A DNA stretch of 64,000 nucleotides from Paraburkholderia diazotrophica (GTDB lineage Bacteria; Pseudomonadota; Gammaproteobacteria; Burkholderiales; Burkholderiaceae). Each line of letters opens with the position of its first letter. Within the stretch, counting starts at the first letter, position 1. Under the pieces are notes generated by a model, which was not told the origin of the DNA, made no database searches, and saw nothing but the letters and a program-made list of their open reading frames with translations. The translations under genes and the position numbers were made by a program. The DNA is taken from assembly GCF_900108945.1 (NCBI RefSeq), contig NZ_FNYE01000012.1, positions 1 through 64,000 of the forward strand, given 5' to 3'. Below are positions 32,507 to 40,994 of this stretch, in pieces.

Positions 32507-33619
32507 ATGAGTCACGCTTCGAACGCCACCGATCACGAAGCAATCCGCGCCCCGGCACACGATGCGCCCGCGCCGCAAGTTCGCCACATCGTGTTCGCCG
32601 TTGCGCCCGAACTCGTGCTGCTCGACGCATGCGGCCCGCTCGAAGCGTTCCATCGCGCCGAGTTGACGGTGCGGGACGCGCGGCGCGTGTTGTCGGGAGT
32701 GTCGGCTGGCGTCTTGCCGGAATCGCGCGAGCGCGTCGCTTACCGCACGACGGTTGCATCGATCGACGGCGGCGAGCTCGACACCTTTTCCGGCTTGCCC
32801 GTCGTCACGCGGCGCCTCGACGCGCTCGACGGCGAGCCGATCGACACGCTGATCATCCCCGGCATCCCCGTCGACGACGGCCGCGCATTGCAGCCGGCGC
32901 TGATCGACTGGATCGCGCGGCGCGCTCCGCAGGTGAGGCGCGTGTGCTCGGTGTGCACTGGCGCGTTCTATCTGGCAGCGGCGGGCGTGCTCGACGGACG
33001 CCGTGCGACGACGCACTGGCGCGACGCGGTTGGCCTCGCCGAGCGGTTTCCGCGTGTGCGCGTCGACGCCGAACCGATCTTCATCCGCGAGCCGTTGCCG
33101 GGCGGCGGCGGCCGGGCCGTGTGGACGTCGGCGGGCGTGACGGCGGGCATCGATCTCGCGCTGGCGCTGATTCAGGAGGACTACGGGCATCCCGTCGCGA
33201 TGCAGGTCGCGCGGCGGCTCGTCGTGTTCGTCAAGCGCCCCGGCGGGCAGTCGCAGTACAGCGCGGCGCTGGCGGCGCAAGCGTCGGCGGGCGGCGCGTT
33301 CGACGGTTTGCACGGCTGGATCGCGTCGAACCTGAACGGCGACCTGTCCGTCGAGCGGCTCGCGGAAGAGGCGCGTATGAGTCCGCGTACCTTCGCGCGC
33401 CGCTATGCCGACGAAGTGGGCCGCACGCCCGCCAAGACTGTTTCGGCATTGCGGCTCGAAGCGGCGTCGCGCGCGCTTGCCGAGTCGCGCCGGCCGCTGA
33501 AGCGGATCGCGCTGGATTGCGGCTTCGGCAGCGAGCAGAACTTGCGGCGCGCGTTCATGCGCAGCTTCGGCGTGCTGCCGCTCGATTACCGCGAGCGTTT
33601 CTCGTCGGCGCTGCGCTGA
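32507..33619 (+). CDS. GlxA-type AraC-family transcriptional regulator (370 aa)
   Basis: The N-terminal class I glutamine amidotransferase-like (DJ-1/PfpI) domain includes DTLIIPGIPVDDG and a nucleophile-elbow cysteine in VCSVCTGAFYLAAAGVLDGR. The C-terminal AraC double helix-turn-helix (about 275-365) contains LAEEARMSPRTFARRYADEV and IALDCGFGSEQNLRRAFMRS. This GlxA/FtrA architecture regulates catabolic or stress genes. The ATG at 32507 follows AAAGGGA by seven bases. The adjacent MFS gene is a plausible target or operon partner. Confidence 0.9.
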   Translation: MSHASNATDHEAIRAPAHDAPAPQVRHIVFAVAPELVLLDACGPLEAFHRAELTVRDARRVLSGVSAGVLPESRERVAYRTTVASIDGGELDTFSGLPVVTRRLDALDGEPIDTLIIPGIPVDDGRALQPALIDWIARRAPQVRRVCSVCTGAFYLAAAGVLDGRRATTHWRDAVGLAERFPRVRVDAEPIFIREPLPGGGGRAVWTSAGVTAGIDLALALIQEDYGHPVAMQVARRLVVFVKRPGGQSQYSAALAAQASAGGAFDGLHGWIASNLNGDLSVERLAEEARMSPRTFARRYADEVGRTPAKTVSALRLEAASRALAESRRPLKRIALDCGFGSEQNLRRAFMRSFGVLPLDYRERFSSALR

Positions 33620-33766
33620 GTTGCGGCGGCATGCCCGCCACACTTGCGCGCGATGCAAAGCAATGTTGCGTTCGCGCGGGCCATACCCAGCGCCGGATAG
33701 CACAGCGGCCGCCTTATTGCCCTCGTATAATCGGCTCCTTTCGATAGTTTGTTGACCGGAGTCAAG

Positions 33767-34273
33767 ATGAGCACGCCTGCCGCAGCGCCGCTGGATCGTT
33801 CAGAAACCACGTTCCGATTCCTCGCCGAACCAACGTCGGTCAACTTCGGCGGCAAGGTGCACGGCGGCGCGCTGATGAAATGGATCGACGAAACCGCGTA
33901 TGCGTGCGCGGCCGTCTGGTCGGGCCGTTATTGCGTGACGGTCAGCGTCGGCAATATCCGCTTTCGCCGGCCGATTCACGTCGGCAATCTGGTCGAATTG
34001 CGCGCGCGTGTTGTCGCGACGGGGCGCACCAGCATGCATATTCACGTGTCAGTGCACGCGGGCGATCCGAAAGGCGGCGAGCTGCTGCAAACCACCGATT
34101 GCCTCGTCGTGATGGTCGCCGTCAACGAGAACGGCACGCCCGTGTCCGTGCCGTCGTTTGTGCCGCAAACCGACGAGCAGAAGCGTCTCGCGAAGTACGC
34201 GATGGACGTGAAGGCCGCGCTCGATGCGATCGTCGATCTGAAGCCCGAGGAAGTCGCGCAGGGCAAAGTTTGA
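33767..34273 (+). CDS. Acyl-CoA thioesterase, hotdog fold (168 aa)
   Basis: A YciA/Acot-type thioesterase. FGGKVHGGALMKWIDETAYA carries the conserved aspartate helix of the hotdog domain, and NIRFRRPIHVGNLVELRARV is the following strand pair. It probably hydrolyses medium- or long-chain acyl-CoA. The ATG at 33767 has GGAG seven bases upstream. TATAAT at 33726-33731 could be its -10, though the -35 is weak. Confidence 0.88.
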   Translation: MSTPAAAPLDRSETTFRFLAEPTSVNFGGKVHGGALMKWIDETAYACAAVWSGRYCVTVSVGNIRFRRPIHVGNLVELRARVVATGRTSMHIHVSVHAGDPKGGELLQTTDCLVVMVAVNENGTPVSVPSFVPQTDEQKRLAKYAMDVKAALDAIVDLKPEEVAQGKV

Positions 34274-34289
34274 CGTGCAGCGGCACCGC

Positions 34290-34319
34290 ATGCTCTCTTC
34301 GCGTTTGCGAAGAGAGCAT
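34290..34319. terminator. Perfect hairpin after the thioesterase gene
   Basis: A 13-bp stem ATGCTCTCTTCGC and GCGAAGAGAGCAT with loop GTTT starts 17 bases after the stop. There is no T run downstream on the plus strand, so it may be a weak terminator or an RNA 3'-end stabiliser. Confidence 0.6.
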
Positions 34320-34351
34320 CGCGGGCTTGCAGTAAAGGGCGGCAGAAAAGT

Positions 34352-34412
34352 GCTTTAACGAGGGGCTCTAACGAAGCGCGCTAACGAAGGGCTTTAACGA
34401 AGGCTCTAACGC
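34352..34412. repeat. Short tandem repeat at the fumC 3' end
   Basis: Five imperfect copies of about 13 bases, (G)GCT-TAACGAAG. On the minus strand each reads TTCGTTA(G/A)AGCC, and the last copy overlaps the final fumC codons and TAG stop. It looks like tandem duplication of the gene's own tail, giving several in-frame stops in a row. Confidence 0.7.
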
Positions 34413-35806
34413 TTCGTGTCGCCGACCATGTCGTGCGGTCGCACCCATTCGTCGAACTGCTGCTCCGTCAGATGACCGAGTGCGAGCGCCGCGGCCTTCA
34501 GCGTCGTGCCTTCCTTGTGCGCTTTCTTCGCGATCTGCGCGGCCTTGTCGTAGCCGATGTGCGGATTGAGCGCCGTCACGAGCATCAGCGATTCGTTGAG
34601 CAACTGGTCGATGCGCTCGCGGTTCGGCTCGATGCCGACCGCGCAGTTGTCGTTGAAGCTCTGCATGCCGTCGGCGAGCAGGCGGACCGACTGCAGCACG
34701 TTGTGCGCGATCATCGGCCGGAACACGTTCAGCTCGAAGTTGCCGCTCGCGCCGCCCATGTTGACGGCCACGTCGTTGCCGAACACCTGGCAGCACAGCA
34801 TCGTCACCGCTTCGGATTGAGTCGGGTTCACCTTGCCCGGCATGATCGAGCTGCCCGGCTCGTTTTCGGGAATCGACAGTTCGCCCAGGCCGCAGCGCGG
34901 GCCGCTTGCGAGCCAGCGGATGTCGTTCGCGATCTTCGTCATGCTCGCCGCGAGCGTCTTCAGTGCGCCGTGCGCGAACACGAGCGCATCGGCGGCCGCC
35001 ATCACCTCGAACTTGTTCGGCGCGGACACGAAGGGCAGGCCCGTGAGCTTACCGATCGCCGCCGCGACCTTGTCCGCGAACTGCGGATGCGCGTTCAACC
35101 CGGTGCCGACTGCCGTGCCGCCCTGCGCGAGTTCGTACAGATGCGGCAACGCCGATTCGATATGTTTCGCGCACTGGTCGAGTTGCGCGACATAGCCCGA
35201 GAATTCCTGGCCGAGCGTGAGCGGTGTCGCGTCTTGCAAATGCGTGCGGCCGATCTTCACGACGTCGGCGAACGCCTTCGCTTTTTTGTCGAGCGTATCG
35301 CGCAGCGTCTTCAGCGTGGGCAGCAGATGTTTCGCGATGCCGACAGCGGCCGCTACGTGCATCGCGGTCGGGAACACGTCGTTCGACGATTGCCCGCGAT
35401 TCACGTCGTCGTTCGGATGCACGAGGCGCGCTTCGCCGCGCTCGCCGCCCATCAGTTCGCTCGCGCGGTTCGCGATCACCTCGTTGAGGTTCATGTTGCT
35501 CTGCGTGCCGGAGCCCGTTTGCCAGACGGCGAGCGGAAATTCATCGGCATGCCTGCCTTCGATGATCTCGTCGGCGGCGGCCATGATCGCCTTCGCCCTG
35601 GTTGCGTCGAGCACGCCGAGGCCCAGGTTCACTTCGGCGGCGGCGCGCTTGATGATGGCCAGCGCCGTGATCAGTTCGGGTGACTGCTTCTCCGTCGAGA
35701 TTTTGAAGTTCTGCAGCGAGCGCTGTGTTTGCGCACCCCACAGCTTCGCGCCCGGCACGGCGATTTCGCCGAACGTATCGCGTTCCATGCGTACATCTTT
35801 CGTCAT
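34406..35806 (-). CDS. fumC: Fumarate hydratase, class II (466 aa)
   Basis: Iron-free fumarase interconverting fumarate and malate in the TCA cycle. The signature GSSIMPGKVNPTQSEA, the catalytic-region VKIGRTHLQDATPLTLGQEF and the N-terminal RMERDTFGEIAVPGAKLWGA are diagnostic. Length is typical. GGAG precedes the ATG by about 6 bases. The gene runs just upstream of a tandem-repeat tail. Confidence 0.97.
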   Translation of the reverse strand: MTKDVRMERDTFGEIAVPGAKLWGAQTQRSLQNFKISTEKQSPELITALAIIKRAAAEVNLGLGVLDATRAKAIMAAADEIIEGRHADEFPLAVWQTGSGTQSNMNLNEVIANRASELMGGERGEARLVHPNDDVNRGQSSNDVFPTAMHVAAAVGIAKHLLPTLKTLRDTLDKKAKAFADVVKIGRTHLQDATPLTLGQEFSGYVAQLDQCAKHIESALPHLYELAQGGTAVGTGLNAHPQFADKVAAAIGKLTGLPFVSAPNKFEVMAAADALVFAHGALKTLAASMTKIANDIRWLASGPRCGLGELSIPENEPGSSIMPGKVNPTQSEAVTMLCCQVFGNDVAVNMGGASGNFELNVFRPMIAHNVLQSVRLLADGMQSFNDNCAVGIEPNRERIDQLLNESLMLVTALNPHIGYDKAAQIAKKAHKEGTTLKAAALALGHLTEQQFDEWVRPHDMVGDTKR

Positions 35807-35836
35807 GTTGTACTCCGCTTGGTGATTGGATGGGCC

Positions 35837-37525
35837 TCACAACTGCTCATCGACTGGCAGCAACAAGAATAGACCCGTCAGCGCGTTGCGGTAAAAGCCC
35901 GCGCCGGGATCGAGGTTGTATTGGTGAATCAGGCCGTTTTCCTCTTCGGTCCAGACGAGTTGCGATTGCGGCGTCGCCGAAGATTTCAGTGTGGCCAGTT
36001 CCGCCGGCGTCGCGAGCGTCACGCGATAGCTGACGGCGGGCGATATCGCGTGATCGAAGAGCCGCGCGACGTCTTCGGCGATGGGCGCGCTGTGGATCAC
36101 GAGCGCGAGCTCCGTGTTCAGATGCGCGGAACGCGGATCGAGATTCATCGAACCGATCACGAGCGTCTTGCGATCGATCACGTAAGACTTCGAATGCAGA
36201 CTGGCTCTCGAACGCGAGCCAAAGAGGCCCGTCTCCGGCGGGTTCTCGTCTTGCATCGGCTTGAATTCGTAGAGCTGCACGCCGCGTTCGAGCAGCGGCA
36301 CGCGATACGGGCTATAGCCGGCTTGCACGGCGACGGCGTCGGTGGCCGCGAGCGAATTCGTCAGCACCTTGACGGTCACGCCGCGCTGCACGAGCTTGCC
36401 GAGCGCATCGACGCCCGCCTGGTGCGGCACGAAATACGGCGACGTGACGAGAAATTCCTTTTGCGCGTCGCGCATCAGCTCGACGAGGCGCGTCATCGGC
36501 GGGCTCTTGTACTGATCGACGGGCAGACGCATTTTTTCGGGCGTATCGACCTTGAATTCGGCGGGCGCCCAGATGAGCCCGAGTTCACCACGGGCGATCT
36601 GCGATGCAAGCGGTGTCGCGTTCAGCGGCTTCGCGTTGTACGGGTCCGCGTTGGTGCGCCAGTGCGCGCGCAACTCGTCGCGCATCTGGTCGAGCTCGTG
36701 CGGATCGAACTTCTGCTTGTTCAGCGCGCGCAGCGGATACGCGTTGCTGTCGTTCCAGAACCTGTCGAAGCTCGCGGAAATATCGGCCGTGATCGGGCCG
36801 GCGGCGAGCACGTCGATATCGCGGAACTGCAGCGTCGGACTCGCGCTGAAGTATTCGTCGCCGAGATTGCGCCCACCGACGATCGCGATCTGGTTGTCGG
36901 CGATCATCGCCTTGTTGTGCATGCGCCGCGTGAATGCGCCGACTTGCGTGAAGAAGTTCTCGCTGCGCTGATAGAAGCTCGATTGCGCGCTGCCGAAAGG
37001 ATTGAATACACGGATCTCGATGTTGTCGTGCGTGTTCAGCGCGGCCATCACGCGGTCGATGTCGTTGAACTTCAGGTCGTCGACGAGCATTCGCACACGC
37101 ACGCCGTGATCCGCCGCATAGAGCGCGGCGGCGAGCAGCAGTTTGCCCGTCGTGTCCTCTTCGGCGATGTAGTACTGCATGTCGAGCGTCTTCGTCGCCG
37201 CGCGCGCGAGCGCGATGCGCATCTGTAGCGCCTCCGTGCCGTTGGACAGCACGCGAAAAGCCGACTGGCCCGGATGCGCGCGTTCGGGCGCGGCGAGCGC
37301 CGTGGAGAGCGGCGTGCTGTCCGTCGCGGGCAATGCGCGTGTGATGGGGCGATCGAATGCGGTGGCGGGCGGGCGTGTCGCGCAAGCGGCCAGCAGTGTG
37401 GCCGCGACGATGAGCGCGAACGTGCGCGTCAGGATCGGACGCGGCGCGTTGCGCGAGATGCGGGTACTACGTTGCTCTTCGTGATGCTGCAATGCGGCTG
37501 CGTCGTTGGTGTTATGGGCCGACAC
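35837..37525 (-). CDS. Phospholipase D-like lipoprotein, cardiolipin-synthase related (562 aa)
   Basis: Two HKD catalytic motifs are present: HNKAMIADNQIAIVGGRN and HSKSYVIDRKTLVIGSMN. The N-terminal hydrophobic stretch ends in a lipobox (TLLAACAT, Cys about 48), so the protein is likely an envelope lipoprotein rather than a classic integral cardiolipin synthase. The family acts as phosphatidyl transferase or phospholipase D. The gene ends 30 bases before fumC on the same strand. Confidence 0.87.
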   Translation of the reverse strand: MSAHNTNDAAALQHHEEQRSTRISRNAPRPILTRTFALIVAATLLAACATRPPATAFDRPITRALPATDSTPLSTALAAPERAHPGQSAFRVLSNGTEALQMRIALARAATKTLDMQYYIAEEDTTGKLLLAAALYAADHGVRVRMLVDDLKFNDIDRVMAALNTHDNIEIRVFNPFGSAQSSFYQRSENFFTQVGAFTRRMHNKAMIADNQIAIVGGRNLGDEYFSASPTLQFRDIDVLAAGPITADISASFDRFWNDSNAYPLRALNKQKFDPHELDQMRDELRAHWRTNADPYNAKPLNATPLASQIARGELGLIWAPAEFKVDTPEKMRLPVDQYKSPPMTRLVELMRDAQKEFLVTSPYFVPHQAGVDALGKLVQRGVTVKVLTNSLAATDAVAVQAGYSPYRVPLLERGVQLYEFKPMQDENPPETGLFGSRSRASLHSKSYVIDRKTLVIGSMNLDPRSAHLNTELALVIHSAPIAEDVARLFDHAISPAVSYRVTLATPAELATLKSSATPQSQLVWTEEENGLIHQYNLDPGAGFYRNALTGLFLLLPVDEQL

Positions 37526-37859
37526 GCTTGTTCCTCCACTTGATCGGCACGGGTGGTCGTCGTGGGTCGCCGGTTTCGCCTGAAAATATTCTACGGGGAA
37601 ACCGTAATGAGGGTCGGTAAAGGGGAACGCAACGCGCGTGCCCGGCTTGCGCTCGGCCGTTTGCAGCGGGGAAGCTTGCCGTGGTCAGGTCGACTTGCAG
37701 TCGGTTGCGCGCGCAACGCAGAAGCGCGGAGCGCGCAAGAGCGCGTTGCATCGACATGAAGCGGCGGCTGTGCTTGCGATTGACCGCGCCCGCGGAAGGG
37801 CGCGTCGCGAAGAATGCGTGCGCGGGTTCGCACGGCACGCAAGGTCTCTGCGTCCGTGC
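37526..37859. other. Intergenic region between the MATE gene and the PLD-like gene
   Basis: About 330 bases. Frames here are scattered and unlike real genes. AATATTCTACGGGGAAACC near 37590 is the only AT-richer patch. No terminator or RNA was recognised. Confidence 0.4.
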
Positions 37860-39263
37860 TCAGTTCGCCGACGCAGGCTCTCGGCGGTTCATCGCGTGCC
37901 GGCTCATCTTGTGGAAGCGCAGCGTCATCAGCAGCGCGACGCTGGCGAGCCCGGCCGCGAGTCCCCACCACAGGCCGCGCGCGCCGAGCCCGAAGTGAAA
38001 CGCGAGCGTATAGCCCGTCGGGAAGCCGATTCCCCAATAGCCGAACGCGGCCGCGATCATCGGAATGCGCGTGTCCTTCAGTCCGCGTAGACAGCCGGAG
38101 CCGACCGTCTGCATGCCGTCGACGATCTGGAAAATGGCAGCCACGCCCAGCAGCGAACTCGCGAGCGCGACGGTCGGCGCATTGGCGGGATCGTCGAGAT
38201 GCAGGTACAGCCCGACGATGAAGTGCGGCGCCGTGATCAGCAGCAGGCCCGACAGGCTCATGAAGCCCACGCCGAGCCCGAGCGCGACGAAGCCCGCATG
38301 GCGCGCGGCGAGCGGCTGCCCCGCGCCCGACCAGAAACCGACGCGCACATTTGCCGCCTGGCCGATCGCGAGCGGCACCATGAACGCCACCGACGCGACG
38401 TTCAGCGCGATCTGGTGCGCCGCCAGTTGCGATTCGCCGAGCAGGCCGACCATTAGCCCCGTCGCGAGAAAGAGCGTCGATTCGACGCCATACGTGATCG
38501 CCACCGGCCAGCCGATGCCGAACAGTTCGCCCATCAGCGGCACGTCGGGGCGCGTGGCCGTCACGAAGTGCCGGAAGCGCGGGCGCAGATGGAGCAGCCC
38601 CATCAGAGTGAGCGCCGTGAGCCACACGGTGATCGTCGTCGCGCCCGCCGAGCCGAGGAAGCCGAGGCGCGGCAGCCCGTACGCGCCGTGGATCAGCCCG
38701 TAGTTGAGGAACGCGTTGACGAACACGCCGCCGATCGACACCCACAGCAGCCGCCGCGCTGCGCCGATCGCGGGCAGGAACGAGCGCATCAGGCCGATGC
38801 CGATCAGGCTGCCGGGCGCGCCCCAGCGCAGCACCGCGCAGTATTCGCCGACGTTGTGCGCGAGCAGCGCCGGCTCGCCGAAGGCCATCAGGATGGGCGC
38901 GGCGAATGACAGCAGCACGAACGCGGGCACCGTCAGCAGCAGCGACAGCAGAAAGCCCGTCCAGTAGATGTGCGGCACGCGATGCTCAGCCTGCGCGCCG
39001 CGCGCATGCGACACGCTCACGCTCACGGAAGTCAGCACGCCTTGCAGCAGCGTCACGACGACGAAAAACAGGTTCGCGCCGAGGCCGCCGGCCGCGAGCG
39101 CATCGGGGCCGAGCGAGCCGAGCAGGACGGTATCGGTGACGCTCATCGCCATCTGCGAAAGCTGTGCAATGGCGAGCGGCGCAGCAAGGCGCGCGGTATC
39201 GGCGGCGTGGCGCGAAAGCGTGGGCGGCCCGCTGAGCGCGCGGGAGATTCCGGTTGGATTCAT
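37860..39263 (-). CDS. MATE family efflux transporter (467 aa)
   Basis: Multidrug and toxin extrusion (NorM-like) exporter with about 12 transmembrane segments in two homologous halves. LAAPLAIAQLSQMAMSVTDT and LGANLFFVVVTLLQG in the first half, and FGIGWPVAITYGVESTLFLA opening the second, are typical. It likely exchanges cationic compounds for Na+ or H+. The ATG at 39263 (MNPTGISR) was chosen; upstream in-frame residues are Arg/Pro-rich and not membrane-like. Confidence 0.92.
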   Translation of the reverse strand: MNPTGISRALSGPPTLSRHAADTARLAAPLAIAQLSQMAMSVTDTVLLGSLGPDALAAGGLGANLFFVVVTLLQGVLTSVSVSVSHARGAQAEHRVPHIYWTGFLLSLLLTVPAFVLLSFAAPILMAFGEPALLAHNVGEYCAVLRWGAPGSLIGIGLMRSFLPAIGAARRLLWVSIGGVFVNAFLNYGLIHGAYGLPRLGFLGSAGATTITVWLTALTLMGLLHLRPRFRHFVTATRPDVPLMGELFGIGWPVAITYGVESTLFLATGLMVGLLGESQLAAHQIALNVASVAFMVPLAIGQAANVRVGFWSGAGQPLAARHAGFVALGLGVGFMSLSGLLLITAPHFIVGLYLHLDDPANAPTVALASSLLGVAAIFQIVDGMQTVGSGCLRGLKDTRIPMIAAAFGYWGIGFPTGYTLAFHFGLGARGLWWGLAAGLASVALLMTLRFHKMSRHAMNRREPASAN

Positions 39264-39492
39264 GGTTCCAGGTGCTCGATGCGCGAAAGCGCGAAGCGCG
39301 CGCCAAAACCGGTTGGCCGGATCAGGCCAATGGAACGGATGAAGCGCGCGCGGGATATTTTTCTGTGCAAGCGGACAGCTTATTGCGGGAACGCGGCGCT
39401 GTCGATGAACAGGCACATTTTTGGTGCGGTCTTGCGGCGGCGGCCGGATGCGCTCTGCATATTTATGTCGTCTCCAGGACGAGGCGCGCGCG
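39264..39492. other. Spacer between the MATE gene and the S4 gene
   Basis: About 230 bases; both neighbours are on the minus strand. Nothing specific was recognised. Confidence 0.35.
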
Positions 39493-39711
39493 TCACCCCT
39501 CGTGGACGGCGATCCGCGTGTCGCCGAGCAGCACGACCTGACCCGCGCGGATTTTGCAGGTTTTGCGCGTTTCGACCTGGCCGTCGACGGTGACGGCCCC
39601 CGACGCGACGATCACCTTCGCCGACCCGCCGCTGTCCGCGAGGCCAGTAATCTTCAGCAGATTGTGGAGTTCGACGTAGTCGCCGGTCAGTGTGAAATCG
39701 AGGTTGGGCAT
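39493..39711 (-). CDS. Small S4-domain RNA-binding protein (72 aa)
   Basis: A YbcJ/RlbA-type protein consisting almost entirely of an S4 fold. LHNLLKITGLADSGGSAKVI is the RNA-contacting helix pair and AVTVDGQVETRKTCKIRAGQ the beta-turn region. Typical length is about 70 aa. It is probably a ribosome or rRNA ligand; no enzymatic domain is attached. Confidence 0.88.
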   Translation of the reverse strand: MPNLDFTLTGDYVELHNLLKITGLADSGGSAKVIVASGAVTVDGQVETRKTCKIRAGQVVLLGDTRIAVHEG

Positions 39712-40039
39712 GTCGGTTGCGATGGACGGGGCATCGGCGAATCGTGGAAAAAGCGCGTGGGAAAGCGCTTCGCATCATAAGCCATCGCGTCCCGCGCGGC
39801 GTCCGCATGGCGAGCGCGCGGCGTTGGACCGGGCAAGTGCAAGCAGATGTTATTCAGTTGTCAGCAAACGAAACGTTGAGTAACAGCCGCCTTTCTTGGC
39901 GAACCTCACTCACGAAGGCCCGGTCTGTGGAATAGCCTGCTGCATTTTGCATTGGGCGAACCGCGCGGGCGCATCGCCGCCGATCGGCAGCCACACGACG
40001 CCCGCATGCCGACACTGACAACCTTCAGAGAGGATAACC
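39712..40039. other. Divergent intergenic region
   Basis: About 330 bases between the S4 gene and a small exported-protein gene on the plus strand. An AT-richer stretch (about 39840-39910) may hold promoters. No hairpin terminator or RNA was recognised. Confidence 0.35.
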
Positions 40040-40489
40040 ATGACCCAGCTTCGTACGCTCCTGATCGGTACCGCCCTGACTGCGTTTGCGTCGACGGCCG
40101 CATTCGCCCAGACGCCCGCTCAACCGGCTACCGGCACGGCCGGCCAAGGACAGGTCCAGACGCAGGCACCCGCCGAGGCGCCCGCTGCACAAGGCGTCCA
40201 GATGCCGGCGCCCGCGCCGCAGAATCTGACTGCGCCGGGCTCGACGGACCCGCTCGTTCAGAAGCGCAACGCGGACGCCGAGGCGAACGCCGAATATCGC
40301 GCGCAAAAGAACGCGTCGAAGGCGCAGATGAAGGAGCAGCAAAAGGCCGCCAGGGACGAGTACACGAACCAGGTCCGCAACGCAAAGTTGAACCGAAAGG
40401 CCGACAGGGCGGCTGCATCGAACGAACTGAAGTCCGAGATGCAGGGCCAGTCGGCGGGCGCGGCGGCGTCGGGCGAATCGCATAACTGA
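40040..40489 (+). CDS. Small exported Ala/Gln-rich protein, unknown (149 aa)
   Basis: A signal peptide (ending TAAFAQ, about residue 24) is followed by a P/A/Q-rich segment and then a charged Lys/Glu/Ala-rich helix-forming half (QKNASKAQMKEQQKAARDEY). AGAGAGG lies about 7 bases before the ATG. No domain recognised. The gene 63 bases downstream encodes another small exported, charged-helix protein, suggesting a paired periplasmic function of unknown kind. Confidence 0.65.
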   Translation: MTQLRTLLIGTALTAFASTAAFAQTPAQPATGTAGQGQVQTQAPAEAPAAQGVQMPAPAPQNLTAPGSTDPLVQKRNADAEANAEYRAQKNASKAQMKEQQKAARDEYTNQVRNAKLNRKADRAAASNELKSEMQGQSAGAAASGESHN

Positions 40490-40552
40490 GGCCCAACCAA
40501 GGTTGATACAGGGCTTGGCCGTTTCGACGTTCAAAAAGGGAGGACATCGATC

Positions 40553-40816
40553 ATGAAAAAGATGAACAGGACCATAGGCGCGCTATTGGCGGCGCTGATC
40601 GCGGGCAGCGTGACGACGCTCGCCGTCGCGCAGACGCATGATCCCGCCACCGATCCGACAACGCATGCCGACAGCAAGGCCGTGAAGGAGCAAGCCGAGG
40701 CCGACAAGAAGGCCGAGATCGCGCAGGCGAAGGCCGACAAGAAGAAGACCGACGCTCAAGCCGATGCCGACAAGGCCAACGCCAAAGCCAGACTGAAGGA
40801 CGCGAAGCACGAGTAA
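40553..40816 (+). CDS. Small exported Lys/Asp/Ala-rich protein, unknown (87 aa)
   Basis: A signal peptide (MKKMNRTIGALLAALIAGSV, cleavage near AVAQ) precedes a mature part that is a single charged amphipathic stretch (KADKKKTDAQADADKANAKA). AGGGAGG precedes the ATG. It resembles its upstream neighbour in design and is followed by an intrinsic terminator, so the two form a small unit. It is not recognised as a known family. Confidence 0.65.
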   Translation: MKKMNRTIGALLAALIAGSVTTLAVAQTHDPATDPTTHADSKAVKEQAEADKKAEIAQAKADKKKTDAQADADKANAKARLKDAKHE

Positions 40817-40866
40817 GTGGCGTTAATCACCCGGATTCTCCGGACGGCATCACGCCGTTCAAAGCG

Positions 40867-40893
40867 AAAGCCCGGTGCGCCGGGCTTTTTTTC
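40867..40893 (+). terminator. Intrinsic terminator after the small exported-protein pair
   Basis: Stem AGCCCGG and CCGGGCT (40869-40875, 40880-40886) with loop TGCG is followed by seven Ts. Confidence 0.9.
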
Positions 40894-40978
40894 TGTTTGA
40901 CGCGTGTTTCTTGCGCCCGTCGTCTGACGCTCGGCACGCGGCGTTCGCGCGGAAAAATGGGGCGCTTGCCGTAGCGGG

Positions 40979-40994
40979 TTGTATGGATATACAG
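40979..40994 (+). promoter_or_regulatory. LexA-like box overlapping the helicase start codon
   Basis: TTGTATGGATATACAG differs from CTGT-N8-ACAG by one base and continues with TA, as in strong SOS boxes. The ATG at 40983 lies inside it. If functional, it would couple this UvrD/Rep-type helicase to DNA damage, as for uvrD in E. coli. Confidence 0.55.
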
